DNA of 64,000 nt, taken from Tiliqua scincoides. Its lineage: Eukaryota > Chordata > Lepidosauria > Squamata > Scincidae. Below the pieces are notes generated by a model, which searched no databases, was not told where the DNA came from, and worked only from the letters and a program-made list of their open reading frames with translations. Location: positions 107,711,307-107,775,306 of the forward strand of contig NC_089822.1 of the NCBI RefSeq assembly GCF_035046505.1, given 5' to 3'. A program made the position numbers and the translations under genes. Positions 10,288 to 21,953 of this stretch are shown piece after piece (within the stretch, counting starts at the first letter, position 1; each line of letters opens with the position of its first letter).

Positions 10288-11469
10288 TGAACTGCAATAT
10301 TACAACACGGAATAGTTCTTCAGAATGCAGGATATCATCCTAGTGACTTCCTTGGGATTTTGCATGTTGTGTGCATTTCTATTTATTTCAACTGAGAACT
10401 GAATTCAGCAGAACCTCAATGTTGCAATACTTCGTAGCACTGTTAATTGTGTGTGTTCTCCATACCCCTTCAGCTTCTGTACCACGCCTGCCTCTCTTAC
10501 AACCTCACAACAACGTGCAGCTCCTCGTCACTCATCAGAGCAGACTCTGTCCTCTGTCATCCAGTCTGCAGAAGAGCTCATGGTAGCCGGACATGCATTA
10601 GCAGCAGAAGCTCCTTCATCAGTAAGCAGGGTTGAGAAACACAGAAAGACCATTTGAGGTAATTGTCATGTTATTTTCTCATTGCTGAGATGTTATTTGC
10701 TTCTGTTGAAATGTAGAAAGAAATGTTCTTAGAAATACGTATATAAACCAGCTGTTAGGACACTTTCGGCCCAATCCTATAACACCACAACCACCCCCAC
10801 CCCCACCCCCCCGATAGTGCAGCTGCCCTGAAAGCAAGTATGCAACTGGGGGGGGGGATAAGTAGGCTTTAGAGGGGAATAAATCCCCTTATGCTTCTAC
10901 TCTGCAGTGGGTCTCCTCTGACCTGTGCCAGTTTTTTAGCTGCGCAAGTTTGAGGAAAGAAATACTGTGGGGAGGCTGAGAAAAGAGGGTAGGATCTGGG
11001 TAGCTTTCACCACTGGATTCACCCTTCCACAGTCTTATCTAATCCAGCAGGTCCAAGGAGGTTTGCCACTTGATGGGAAGCATTCCCCAAATGACCAGTG
11101 ACTGAGTGCCATGCACTTCATTGGCAGCCATTGTACGTGTCTCAGGCCAGCCCACAGCCTGTGCTGTTCTTTTAAAGATTGGAGGAAAGGAGTACCTTCT
11201 CACGGCAGAGAGAGCATAAGCCTAGCCTTTCCGTCTTTGCTTGGGCCCAAGTTCTCATCGTGGAGGGCAAGTACTGGCCTTGGCCGTTACAGTAGGTTAG
11301 TCGAACTCTGTTCCGCTGTCATAAATCGCTGTGCATGACAGCCCAATTCCGGAGAGAATCAGGTGGTCTGACTTGAAGGCATACATTTAGGAAACACATT
11401 TTTCCCAAAATATTTTTGCATAAAGGATCAATTAATGTATACTGTTTTAGTTTGTAACATGTTAATATC
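10288..11469. other. Upstream region of OR B1
   Basis: Any 5'UTR exon and promoter for the OR at 11495 would lie here or further upstream, but I cannot pick them out. A partial Harbinger-like end (GGCCCAATCCTATAAC near 10768) is followed by C- and G-runs. The region is mirrored at about 28150-29596; arm 2 has an extra 272 bp at 28431-28702. Confidence 0.4.
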
Positions 11470-11489
11470 TCTCCCCTGTCCAAATTTAG
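11470..11489 (+). promoter_or_regulatory. Putative 3' splice site before OR B1
   Basis: The pyrimidine-rich run CTCTCCCCTGTCC precedes AAATTTAG, ending at 11489, five bases before the start codon at 11495. The mirrored site in front of OR B2 is conserved. The in-frame ATG at 11435 would lie upstream of this acceptor, so it is probably intronic. Confidence 0.5.
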
Positions 11490-11494
11490 CATCA

Positions 11495-12451
11495 ATGGGA
11501 ACAGAAAACCTAACTGTGGTGACGGAATTCATCCTGCATGGATTTTCCAGTTACCCAGATCTGCAGATTATGTTTTTTGTGGTGTTCTTCATCATGTACG
11601 TGCTAACTTTGGCTGGAAATATCATCATCATCACTACAATAAGGTTGGACAGCAGCCTGCATGTTCCCATGTACTTCTTTCTCTCTATTCTCTCATCTTC
11701 AGAAGTCCTCTACTCACTCAGCATCATCCCCAACATGCTTGCAAATCTTGTAAGACCAAAAAAGACAATTTCTGTCATTGGCTGTGCTCTTCAAATGTGT
11801 ATTTTCTTGGGCCTTGGGTGCACAAACTGTATGCTCCTAGTAGTGATGGGGTATGACCGATATGTGTCCATCTGTAAACCTTTACATTATCAGATTCTGA
11901 TGAACCAAAGAATCTGCAACAAAATGGTGGCTTTTGCAGCAACTGCTGGGTTTTCGTTTTCTACTTCAGAGACAATCATCATATTTACTTTGCCTTTCTG
12001 TGGTCCAAACAGAATTGATCACTTCTTCTGTGATTTAGCCCCTTTGCTCAAGCTGGCCTGTGCCAGAAACTATATAGGAGAAATTGTCATTTTTATTATA
12101 AGTCTTTTAGTGGTCCTTTTGTCATTCTGCCTGATCATTCTCTCATACACTTTGATTGTAAAGACAATTCTGGAAATCCCTACTACAATAGGGAAGCATA
12201 AAGCCTTTTCAACTTGTGCCTCCCATCTTATTGTGGTGGTTGTGCACTTTGGATGTGCATCCATTATCTATTTAAGACCCAAGTCCAGTTACACTCTGGA
12301 TGCGGATACTTTTATTGCTTTCTGTTACACAATGGTGACACCCTTGTTGAACCCCGTGGTTTACAGTTTGAGAAATAAAGATATGCAGAAGGCACTCAAG
12401 AAATCTCTAGGTAGCAGAAGTGGATTATGTACCCAGAAATTCGGACAATGA
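11495..12451 (+). CDS. Olfactory receptor, type B, copy B1 (intact)
   Basis: A seven-transmembrane odorant GPCR for the ciliary membrane of olfactory neurons; ligand unknown. The start MGTENLTVV is chosen over an in-frame ATG 60 bases upstream because it gives the usual OR N-terminus with the glycosylation sequon N5-L-T, and it follows a likely splice acceptor. The frame has 318 residues. Visible motifs: GN at 41-42 (TM1), PMYFFLSILS at 58-67 (TM2), C97, MGYDRYVSICKPLHY at 118-132 (end of TM3), extracellular-loop cysteines 169, 179 and 189, KAFSTCASH at 236-244 (TM6), and [14 protein letters not shown] at 283-296 (TM7). It aligns without gaps to the A2 receptor. It reads FCYTM where the sister B2 and A2 read VSYTM. 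Class II, resembling family 10. It differs from B2 at about 20 residues. Confidence 0.93.
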   Translation: MGTENLTVVTEFILHGFSSYPDLQIMFFVVFFIMYVLTLAGNIIIITTIRLDSSLHVPMYFFLSILSSSEVLYSLSIIPNMLANLVRPKKTISVIGCALQMCIFLGLGCTNCMLLVVMGYDRYVSICKPLHYQILMNQRICNKMVAFAATAGFSFSTSETIIIFTLPFCGPNRIDHFFCDLAPLLKLACARNYIGEIVIFIISLLVVLLSFCLIILSYTLIVKTILEIPTTIGKHKAFSTCASHLIVVVVHFGCASIIYLRPKSSYTLDADTFIAFCYTMVTPLLNPVVYSLRNKDMQKALKKSLGSRSGLCTQKFGQ

Positions 12452-13157
12452 AGTACTGATGAGCCCTTGGGAAATGAAAGCCTTATTCTAGGGCAGGGAG
12501 CTAAAAACGTTTCAGGACAAGGCCCACATTGTATATTTTACACATTTTCATGTGCCAAAAAAAAATCAGTTTTATAAAAGAATGAATGAAATGTAAATGA
12601 ATGAATAAGTTTTACTTGGATCTTTCTGTGATCAGCATGATATGATCTGGGCATCCCTAGGGTTTGTGTCATCCAGCATGGGAGGCAAGCATGCCACTCC
12701 TATGATGAACCTCCTCTCATGCAGTGGGAAAGGCAACGCCCCAGCAGTGGGCATAGAGATGTACTGTCGCCCTGCTCCTGCTGGTTTCATGGCTATAATG
12801 TTTGACAGAATAGAGATATTTCAACGTTGTTGGTTTTATTTTGTTCTGCATGAAATTACATATCGATTGATATATAACATGATGGCAATATTCAAAAATA
12901 TCCAGATTTTTAAAATTTTGGTGAGTAATTGTATAACCCCCCCCCCTTATGCAAGTCACCCTGTGTGGCCCACACCTCCCTCGCAATGCCACTGGATAGA
13001 TTCAGAACAAAAGAGAAATTGAAAATTACAAAGAAAAAATGCTGTGCTTAAACTAAGTAATGATGTATCATGAATGAAAATGTCAAACATTAGCAAATTC
13101 ACGCTCAAACAAAAAACAATTAATTGTATGCTGTAGAAAATCTTGTGGTGGGCCTGA
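12452..13157. other. 3' flank of OR B1
   Basis: Mirrored at 26470-27171 in arm 2. It includes a GCCACTGG-ended repeat around 12640-12995 (a run of Cs at 12939-12948, GCAATGCCACTGG), probably a DNA-transposon relic, and no obvious canonical AATAAA close to the stop codon. No gene seen. Confidence 0.4.
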
Positions 13158-14648
13158 TGTGGCCCCCATGCTGTTGTTTAGAGTTCCCGGTTCTAGGGGA
13201 AGAAATAAAACTATCCCTTAGAAGAGGAAACCCAGTTAGCAGGTGTAAGTGTATGGACAAAGACAGTCTTATAGCTTTTTGAGAACTCATCATCCTTTAA
13301 CTAATCATCCAAACTAATATTTTGGATGATTAGTTAAAGGATGATCATCATCCAATCTAATAGTTTAGATATTAGTTTAACCTCCCTCCCTCCCCACTAG
13401 TTGAAGTGGAACAGCTTGTGTGTGCACGTATACTTAATTGCCTGTGGGGTCCCAACTCTTATGGTGTGGGCTGAACCGCATCCTGTATGCAGTGTTTATA
13501 TTACTTTTAGATTGCATTTTGCCACTGCTAGTTCTTAAAATGGTTTCACTGTGCGTTATGACTGTATCTTAATAGAAAAGTGGCATATAAATATTCTTTA
13601 AAACCCTGAAATCATATTTTGTACATATTTGTACAAAATGTCAAATTTAATATTGCCTGGCACAAATATCTTCAGTGGCTTGTGACCCATATTAATTAGG
13701 TGGGAAGAGCATGAACCTTTACCCAGATTCCCTTTATTCAAATCAGTGAAATCTGTGGTGGCTTTAGACTTCTTTGTTGAGCTGCTGCATACACCTTGGA
13801 TAACTAGTTTAAGCAATTCAAGTTATTAGCTTGTTTGGTATCTGATCCTTTATTTGTTCTGAGGTATTATCCTAATTCTATTCGTTTCAGAACACTTGCT
13901 TTTGTAACAGTGCCTGTTTAATCTTTAATCTCCCTTTTGTGCACTGTGTCACGGTCAGAGTCAGGACCTTTTTGCCTCAGCAGTAATCATAATTGGACAG
14001 CTGGCATATGGTAGAACTGGAACACCATATGACTATACTATAAATATGTACTTATAATACTTACTATAAGTGGTACAGTATCACTACTATAGTACCAGTA
14101 CCAGTAATGTACTACAGTACCAGACCTATAAGTAAGTATAGTACGACTTACTTGAATCTGCCTTATAGACTCTTGGGGATTTTCTATGTCTCAAAAAATC
14201 AGTAAGTTGACAGCCCAATCCTAACTAAATCCTGATGCATGTGCTGCATCCTATGGGGGCAGTCATGGAAGTCTCCTCATTGTAAAAGAAGTTTGTTCCC
14301 TTACCCTGGGACTAGCTACTGGATCTCCTTGGATCTGTGCCAGCCATTTGATGGTTCAGGTCCAAGGAGAATAAGGGAGAAGGAAGAGGAGGGGGAACCA
14401 GGACTGGATCCTGGCACACACCAGTGCTGCTCTTCCCCTTTCCTGTTCCATCTCCTGCCTGCCCAGGCACTCCCCCATTCCTCCAACTCAGTCATCCTTA
14501 TGGATGGGCTGGCCCTGTAAACTAGAACAGGCAGACTATGAACTGTGCCTTTGTTCTTGTGCAAAAATGCATTACATCTCATTACTGAGTAATCGCAGGC
14601 ACCCTACTACATCTGGGGAGGTGTGAAAGGGTTACTAAGTCATAGAGC
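13158..14648. other. Arm-1 block missing from arm 2
   Basis: Arm 2 joins TGTGGTGGGCC directly to text matching 14649 onward (near 26517-26527), so either arm 2 lost about 1.49 kb or arm 1 gained it. No terminal repeats or target duplication are evident, which favours a deletion in arm 2. The block holds a perfect hairpin (13289-13345), a TA-rich imperfect palindromic stretch (14030-14150) and a partial Harbinger-like end (14215). Confidence 0.55.
13289..13345. repeat. Perfect 25-bp hairpin
   Basis: Bases 13289-13313 are the exact reverse complement of 13321-13345, with a 7-base loop (CTAATAT). It lies in a block absent from arm 2. No flanking duplication marks it as a MITE. Confidence 0.85.
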
Positions 14649-14890
14649 ATTGTTTCCAGGCAGGCTTGATCTCTAATTTTAATCTTCTCAGAGATTCATC
14701 AGGAGTAAGAGTGTGCATTTCATTTGAAAACAGATGAAAATGAATAAGTTCCATTTGTTTTCATTTGCTTTGCAGTAAATGCAAACAAGTATTAAAACAA
14801 TGAGCCCCAAAAGACAATATGTTCATTTTTTTGGTCCATTTGTTTTAAATGGGTACTTCAGGAGCCTTGCAGCAGTGTGTACTGACACAG

Positions 14891-16940
14891 TGCTGCACGG
14901 CGAATCAGGGTTCAAAACAATCTCAGCAGACTTAGAATTGTGGTTATCTTCAGGCTTTATTCATTGCCAGCAATGGGCTTCTCTTGGTGGTTCAAAATGG
15001 GGAACACAGAGAGCTGTGGTCTCTCAGTGTCCCAGAGAAAAAAGCAACCTTCCCATAGGTGTACATTGTTTAAATAGTATTTTGGCTCCTTTGTCTCTAA
15101 ATCTCACACTCTCATTTGCTAGAAATTATGACATCAGAATTAGCTCGTTTTACAGACATTTGGTTGGCTAGGTTGAACTGACCAATAAGAAAAATAGAAA
15201 TTTGCATAAAACATGTCCAGAGGCGGCACTGTTCACCCAATTATTACTGTCTTTGCCTGTCTCTGCTTATTCTTCTATTGGCCTGACCTTGACTTCATCT
15301 CTTTAACATTCTTAGTACCAGGCTTCATAGGGGCTGTGTGCCAGCATTGTTTAAACTAAGTTTTCTCTTATATGTGTACTTTAGGAGATGTTAGCAAGGT
15401 ATAGTAGTAAACATATATTTATTCTGTACAGGGAAACTAACTTTTAAATAAAGGTTTCCTTTTTAGAACTCTTTTCCTATTTATTTTAATTAAACTTAAC
15501 TTTTTCTGTCAGCTTTTAGAAGCTTCATTAATGTTTTGCTGACCAGTGGACTTTCAAGAATGTTGGCCAATTAGACAACTTCATAGACAATTTATTACCT
15601 CATTATTTTATTCTTATGCAGGTGTTTCTCTTATCTTTGGTTAGCTGAACTTGATTTACAAGTTTCCTTATTAGAGGGACTAGATTAATGGCTGCTTAGC
15701 TCAGACTTTCGTGGTGCTAAGAGATAAGTTCTTTAATTATCTCATTTCCTGGCCAGGTGCATCTTTGACTTCTCATTATTTTCAAATCTCCTTATGAGTT
15801 ATGTTTCAGTTAAAACATCAAACAAGACTTTGAATCTTACAGAATTGGAATGTACTCCAACTAACTTTTATTCTTACAATTAACCTATTAAATTCACTTA
15901 AAATACCATACTTGTATCAATTATACTTTAAAGAATAGCTTCAGTAATTATTAAAGCTATTTTCCTGGTTTAATTATGTCCAAATTGCTCCTTTTGTCCA
16001 GTTTGACTTTCAAGCTTTTGGGGGTGTATTCTCTGTTCAGCCTGGCTCCATTTATCAATTCAATTAACTTCTTGACAACTGGATCATTCTGAACTCATCA
16101 TTCTGGCAGGCTGCCAAGAGCAACACCCTTCAGGACTGCCTGACCAGCTTCCACTCTCTGTCCTCTGAGCATCCCCCTAAATTTGCCTTTGTTTATTTGT
16201 GAAATGCTTAAACACTCAGGCTTCTAGCATTTGATATGTTCTTAAGCATTATTGTATACTTTATTTGTTTATTTGGCTAAAAAGGGAAACTTGTTGAATC
16301 ACATTCTAACATTCAACTTAGCTTTTCCTATTGCATCCTATTAAAACTGTACAAAATACAACTTTTGCTAATTAGCCACTCATCTTGACATATCAGTTCT
16401 TTTGGCAGTTTGCCTGGACATTCCTTAAAACTGGATATTCCTTAAGCTGGGGTCCTCTCTAATTCCTTCAAAAGAACATTTGCTAGCTGTCAAATAACAC
16501 TTTAATTGGACTGATATATGGCTAGCCATACCTTTTGCCTACTTCAAACTGTTTCAAACTGTTTCAAACTGAGAGAGGGCAGAAATGAATCTTGCTGTTT
16601 GTCTTATGGGATCATATATATAAGCCTAACTAATTTACTCATAACATTGCATGAACAAGCATTTGCATAAATGATTAGTTTCAGCATAAGTAAACATGAG
16701 TAAACATTTAGCATTAAGTTGCTTACAGTGGCCTGTTGCACAAGCAGACCCTCTCAGAAAGAAAGAGAGAGCAAAGTTGCTTTTCTGGGCCTGCTTGAAC
16801 AGAAGGCTGCTTCTGAGCAAACATACATGTTGGCTTACTTTGGGTATGCTGGACTCTTTCTCGTTGATATATCTTGGCATCATACATTCATTAGCACATG
16901 AACATGTGTGCAGTTTGATTACCTCTGCAAGCTTGCCTCA
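14891..16940 (-). mobile_element. Fossil LTR (solo), arm 1 only
   Basis: A 2050-bp element with TG...CA ends. It is flanked by ACAG at 14887-14890 and 16941-16944. The uninterrupted target is preserved in arm 2 (near 26273-26285), so it inserted after the B duplication. It shares blocks with the LTR at 31261-33168 and the fragment at 4859-5214, including the TTTATT...GTTGCC-like region and GGCTCCTTTGTCT. No internal coding region is visible, so it fits a solo LTR. It looks whole as an LTR; the family (ERV or Gypsy-like) is not assigned. Confidence 0.7.
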
Positions 16941-16944
16941 ACAG

Positions 16945-17992
16945 GGTGAAGGGAAGAGCATGCATTAGCTTTCATTCATTTTTTAAAGAAGAGCCTATCT
17001 TAACTGTGGTGTGAAATCACATTTACAGCTCTGTTTGCTGTTGATCAGGCAAGAGCAATGCCTCAGCAGTGCAGAAAGACCCTGGTCACAGCTTGGGTGG
17101 TCCTCATAAAGCTATTAGTTCTTGGTCCTTCTTCAGAAGACAACAATCAGCCACTGTCTTTAGCTAGGAGGAAACTGCTTTGGTGTCAAATAAGGATTTG
17201 GTCCACAACCCAAGCACCCGGACCTTATCGGTTCTTACAGCCCCTGGCCCTGCTGTCCCAGCTTCCAGCAGTCCAGGGGTTTCCATGCCGAATTTAGGTT
17301 CAGACAATTAAGGGTCTAAATCTCAGCTTAAGTGTCAAGTTGGGGTCTTTCTGTTCCTTGCAGTCTTAAAGGGACACAACGTACCTTAAGACAGCACGGT
17401 ACCGTTCTTAGCCAATTAAATCCAAATGACTAAGTACCGAAACTTGGTAGTATCACCAGCATCCTGAACGTGCCAGTGCCTCAGTTCAGGGACTAGGAGG
17501 CCCTACAGGCTTATGCTGTCCCTACAGGCCCTAGGCTCTCTCCCCCTCAGGGACCCAGGCCTCAAGGCTCTGGAGCATAACTTAGACTTTGGTATCTCCA
17601 CTAAGCAGCTAGGCTGGATCGTACTAGCTGTACTCAAGACCAAACTCAGGCCTGTAAAATATATTTTGGTTTCTTAAGAATCCAATCCTCTGGAGCCCTG
17701 GCGCCTGTGCTGAGCTCCAGCTCTGGCTCTGCATCTCATAAACATGCCATAAAGCACGTTTACAGCACCCTCTGAGTGGGGAGTGTCAGCTCTGGGAAGA
17801 GGGCAACGTGCCGCCACCAGAGTAAGTTGCACTGATGGGCAGCAGTGCAGCTTCTGGAGATATGGGGAGGGTGGGGGGAAGACAAGAGGAATGGGCCCAT
17901 GAGGGGGGTGGAGATGGAAGCAGCCTCCACCACTGTATCCGGTGCCCCTTCCTGGTCTAGGCAGATGGACACTGGCCTCCTTGGGTCTGTGC
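16945..17992. other. Distal part of arm 1
   Basis: Mirrored at 25236-26285. The last 320 bases (17674-17992) are a GC-rich unit, with GGGTCTGTGCC, CTGGCGC-type and GCCATAAAGCAC blocks, that resembles text near 55740-55830 and so is probably an interspersed element. No coding gene supported. Confidence 0.4.
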
Positions 17993-18228
17993 CTGCTCAA
18001 AAGTGGGTGTAGATCCAAGGAGATTCATTGGTGCCATGGCTGCACTACCTGAGATTAGAGAGCTTTTTTCGCTGGAGAAAGACTGGAGTCAAAAGCAGTG
18101 AGCCACTCATTGTTCCCTTGCTCCTCAACTTGGGGGCAACAGGGGCTTGCACCAGGGGGTGGGGTGACGGGGGGAAAGAAGAAGGGGTCGGCAAGCAGCT
18201 TGCCAATTCCTAAGTATCATGTTCCTAA
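17993..18228. other. B1/C1 junction segment
   Basis: No longer homologous to arm 2. Contains the end of a GGATCCAAGGAGA-type repeat and a G-rich stretch (18150-18185). From about 18205 it begins to resemble the C2 linker at 36845. No gene. Confidence 0.35.
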
Positions 18229-18242
18229 GTACATTCTACAAG

Positions 18243-19227
18243 TACTAAATACAGTCTGCAAGAGGGATCTGAAGGCCTTAGGAGTGGACCTCAACAAGTG
18301 GGAAACCCTGGCCTCTGAGCGGCCCACTTCGAGGCAGGCTGTGCAGCATGGCCTTTCCCAGTTTGAAGAGACACTTGGCCAACAGTCTGAGGCTAAGAGG
18401 CAAAGAAGGAAGGCCCATAGCCAGGGACACAGACCAGGGACACACTACACTTGCTCCCAGAGTGCAAGGGATTGTCACTCCTGAATTGGCCTTTTCAGCC
18501 ACACTAGACACTGCTCCAGAACCACCTTTCAGAGCGTGATACCATAGTCTTTTGAGAATGAAGGTTGCCAACATAATCTTTATATGCAAATTCACAATCT
18601 GTGAATGTGCTTATCTGTGAAAAGCAGAATTGCTACCTATCTCTCAGTTATGTGCCACTCTTTTCTTGTTATCCACTAATACTGTGCTGGTGCCACAGCA
18701 GATTTGCCCTTGGAGAATTGCCAGATACATTGGCATCCATTTCCAGACTTGCCCCACCATCTCGGGCACCATCTCAGAGATTCCAGCTGAACCTTCACAA
18801 CCCTGGTGATGATGAGAGGCCAATGATGAGAAGTCTGTGGAAGGCTACCTGAGGGCTGCTCTGGGGCTGTGGAGTCAAGAGACAGGTGGAGAAGGAGGAC
18901 AGGCGAAGCTGCCCCTTCCCTACTGCTGATCTCTGAGGCCTTATTGTTGTGCCATTACCATTGGCACAATCTTCAATGCATCCAGGGATGTCCAGCACAA
19001 AGAAGGAAGCATCAGATGTCAGAGATGTGAATGAGCCCTTGCTATCATCCATCCCCATATACTTCAAATTAAGACTCGCGTTCATAAAGTTCATGGAGAG
19101 TATGGTGAAAACAGTCCCCTGGAAACTAATCCCATTTTCCTCATAGGCTCAATGATTCAGTATCCACTAATTTGGTATCCACTAGGTTTTCCAAGAACTT
19201 AACCCTAACAGATAACGAGAGCTGACT
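18243..19227 (+). mobile_element. Composite retroposon insertion in linker C1, with LINE C-terminal fragment
   Basis: A 14-bp target duplication, GTACATTCTACAAG (18229-18242) / GTACATTCCACAAG (19228-19241), brackets 985 bp. The equivalent linker in unit 2 (about 36850-36870) has one copy. The first part (18255-18585) encodes KRDLKALGVDLNKWETLASERP, split here by decay, and ends in ACCATAGTCTTTTGAGA, the same tail as the LINE at 57648-58109. The rest (about 18690-19215) belongs to an unnamed repeat also seen at 56190-56634, ending in ATAACGAGAGCTGACTGT. Confidence 0.65.
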
Positions 19228-20324
19228 GTACATTCCACAAGGGAATTTGCCATGGTCCTAAAGACTAGGCCTGAATATGAGGGATGCTACAGAGCCAGAT
19301 GAAAATGGCATGTGACATCTGGTGGCCTGGGCTCAACCCATTTATGCTCAACCCATTATGGAACTGATTGGCTACTTAAGTAACACAGTCCTACTTTCCA
19401 CTTGATTCCCTTTACTGAACAACCAGGTGAATCTGTTAGTTTACTTACTGCCACCACCCAAGCTAAGGAACCCAGTCAGGAACCATATTCTTTCACTATG
19501 CAATGCTCAAGGGTATCTTTTTAAAAACAGAAATTTCAGCAATCATTCATTAACAATGAACTGTGTATGTTTATTCAAGCAGCCCAATTAACAACTTCAG
19601 GAGGGAATGTATTCTCATGTAGAATAACGTGTTCTGGGAATGGGTGTCACTGATAATATCACCAGCTGCAAATAAGATTGCCAATTGCTGCTATTTAAGG
19701 GTTGCAAGTCATGCCCCAGTAGCTGAAATCTGTTTTATTTGGAGATATCAGTAAAGGTGGGGCGTGTGCTGTGAGCTCTCCACATAGAATCCAACACTCA
19801 GCCTTGGTTTCCATCCAAATCACATTATCTTCCTGGACAATGTAACTATGATGCTTCCTTTCTCCTGTTCTCCTTTGTCTACTTTTGAACAATAAGGAAC
19901 GCACCTGGCAGCAAAGATCAGAAGCACACTGAAAGATCTACACCATACTCAATCCCACTACTGTCTTTTGTTTAACGCGTCCTGAATAGTAAGTACTTGA
20001 TTGATAAACCTTGTTTGGCAGCATTGTCATGAATGCAATTGGAGTCCAAAAGTTGCTGAAGCTTGCAGAGGGTGGATTTCCATTCTTTGTTCCTCTAAAT
20101 GTTTTCGTCTCTCACCTGTATGGCCTGTCGTAAATAACTGCTTCATTGGCAGAGAAAATGTTATGCATATTGCTCAATAAAATCAATTAAAGAAAAAAAA
20201 TTTGAAACCGGAACCGGACAGTAGCAAACAACATTTGAGCAAGTGATCAAAAGCAGAAGGCTTGTCCTATGTGATCTCCTGTTCTATGTGTCCCTTTCTC
20301 CCATGTCCTACAGCAACATTAGGA

Positions 20325-21355
20325 GAGACACCCACTTGGATTCGGGTTTCAAGTTTATTTGGTTTAATAGCCCACAGGTCATACACTATAAATTTAAGAA
20401 TTTAAAAACATATTATAACAAAAATTTGCCACATCTACAACACAATTTTTACTGAGGCTACTCAAAAGTAGCTTTAATCTTGCAGCAACAGGGAAGGTTG
20501 AATATTTCACCAGCCATTTCTTTAAGAATCTCTCTCTTTCCATTTCGTATTTTGAACAGTAAAAAAAGATGTGAGATGGTATGCCAAGTTCTACCAAAGG
20601 TCAATTACAACAACATTTGTTTGAGTGTATCTTAAGAAAATGGCCCTCATCTGGGCTGTTGGAAGCGCATCACAATGTGCAAGCATCTAAGATGGTTTGA
20701 GTTGAAGAACTACCAACATATTAAGATAGTGAGTCAGATAAAAAATGGTGGGATATTTAATTTGCAGATAAAGGGGAGCATTTGCTTCTAGCCTCCTTTT
20801 GCAGGGCATCCAAGTCTTTCTTTAGCAGTTTTCCAGTAAGTGACTTTCACCTTCTTTCATTTAAGCTTTCCATTCTCAATAGGCCCAAATTACTTATTTT
20901 CATATCGACAGCATCATTCCATTTTCACCAGGAGTGCTGTTGTACTGCCAGCACGTTAAAGGTTTGAAGGTCTTTGACATTCAGGAGTCGGCATTTGAAA
21001 CTGATTATGTTCTTCCAAATCAAGGTTGAGATTTTTGGGAGTCCCAGTTCAAGCCATACCATTCACAGAAGCGATGCAGGGTGGTAGCAGACAACTCACA
21101 GACAATTCAAAACAGCTTGTCTTCCAGGCGCTGTGTGATATCCTAAATGCTGTGTTTGAACTTGGATAGTACAAATGTAGTTTGATTGAATAAAGGAACC
21201 ATAAACACTCGTGATCATCAGAAGAGACCTGCCAGATCAGCCTGCCTAGTGCTCCTGGGAAACTTACCAGCAGTTTCCGCTGCTGTTCCCCAGCAGTGGT
21301 ATTGAGTGGTACTGTGGTGCTTTGCAGTTGTAAGTTCAACATAGCAATCACAATG
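20325..21355 (-). mobile_element. LINE 3' fragment, copy in A2
   Basis: Duplicate of the fragment at 484-1500, with the same minus-strand HIFFYCSKYEMERER block near 20540-20580 and the LPPCIAS/LELGLPKIS region near 21000-21080. Inherited by duplication. Confidence 0.6.
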
Positions 21356-21548
21356 ATGAATAACCAATGTCAGACTTATTGTCCATGAATGTGTACAATT
21401 TAAGGACCTCTAATCAAGTGCTTATCACCACACAGTGGGACTGCAAAAGCTCTAAACTCATTATGTGTTGTGTAAAGAAAGGGTTGCTTTGGTCTGTCCT
21501 GAATCTATTGCCTATCCACTCCACTGGATGATCCCAAATTTAAATAGT

Positions 21549-21848
21549 GGCCCACCAGATGCCTCAGGGGGCACACAAGACAAGATACCTCTATCCTGTT
21601 GTCACTCCTTACCATCTGGCATTTAGAGACCATCTACTTCTAGAAGCAGAAGGGTGCATACACCTAGCATAGCTTATGATGGACCTTTCCTCCATAAATC
21701 TGGTGAATCTTCTTTAAAAGGCCTCTAAGCCAAGTGTCATCACCTCCTGGGGCAAGGATTTCCCCTAATTAATTACATGCTGGATAAAGAACTGTTTTCT
21801 TTTGTGTCTTCTGACTCCCTGCCATGCACTTTTAGTGGATGTCCCCTA
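21549..21848 (-). mobile_element. CR1 3' fragment, A2
   Basis: Same CR1 end as at 1979-2290, but missing the first part because of the deletion shared with A3. Confidence 0.6.
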
Positions 21849-21914
21849 ATGTTGTAATGTTGTATTAGCGACGTTTCTACCAACACATTATTTGTTTCAA
21901 CCTTGTACATTATT

Positions 21915-21935
21915 TCTATTCTGATTTCTTTGCAG
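21915..21935 (+). promoter_or_regulatory. Putative 3' splice site before OR A2
   Basis: The tract TTCTATTCTGATTTCTTTGC followed by AG ends at 21935, 18 bases upstream of the start codon. A strong acceptor, as expected at the start of an OR coding exon. Confidence 0.65.
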
Positions 21936-21953
21936 ATGTGACACCCTGAATCA

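Larger units (their letters stand above)
5609..17992 (+). repeat. Inverted segmental duplication, arm 1 (segment B1)
   Basis: This stretch reappears in reverse complement at 25236-36758. Matching landmarks run in mirror order: L2-like tail (5920 / 36440), hAT MITE (7285 / 35226), Harbinger MITE (7825 / 34970), SPIN-like element (8293 / 34328), (ATG)n (9155 / 30682), Harbinger MITE (10134 / 29597), OR (11495 / 27172), and a tail of about 900 bp (17041-17992 / 25236-26200). Arm 1 alone has the insertions at about 6108-6610, 13158-14648 and 14891-16940. Confidence 0.93.

Noticed and set aside
11435-11494. Upstream in-frame start for OR B1
   Set aside because: It adds 20 residues not found in ORs and lies before a likely splice acceptor; the start at 11495 gives the same length as the sister gene.
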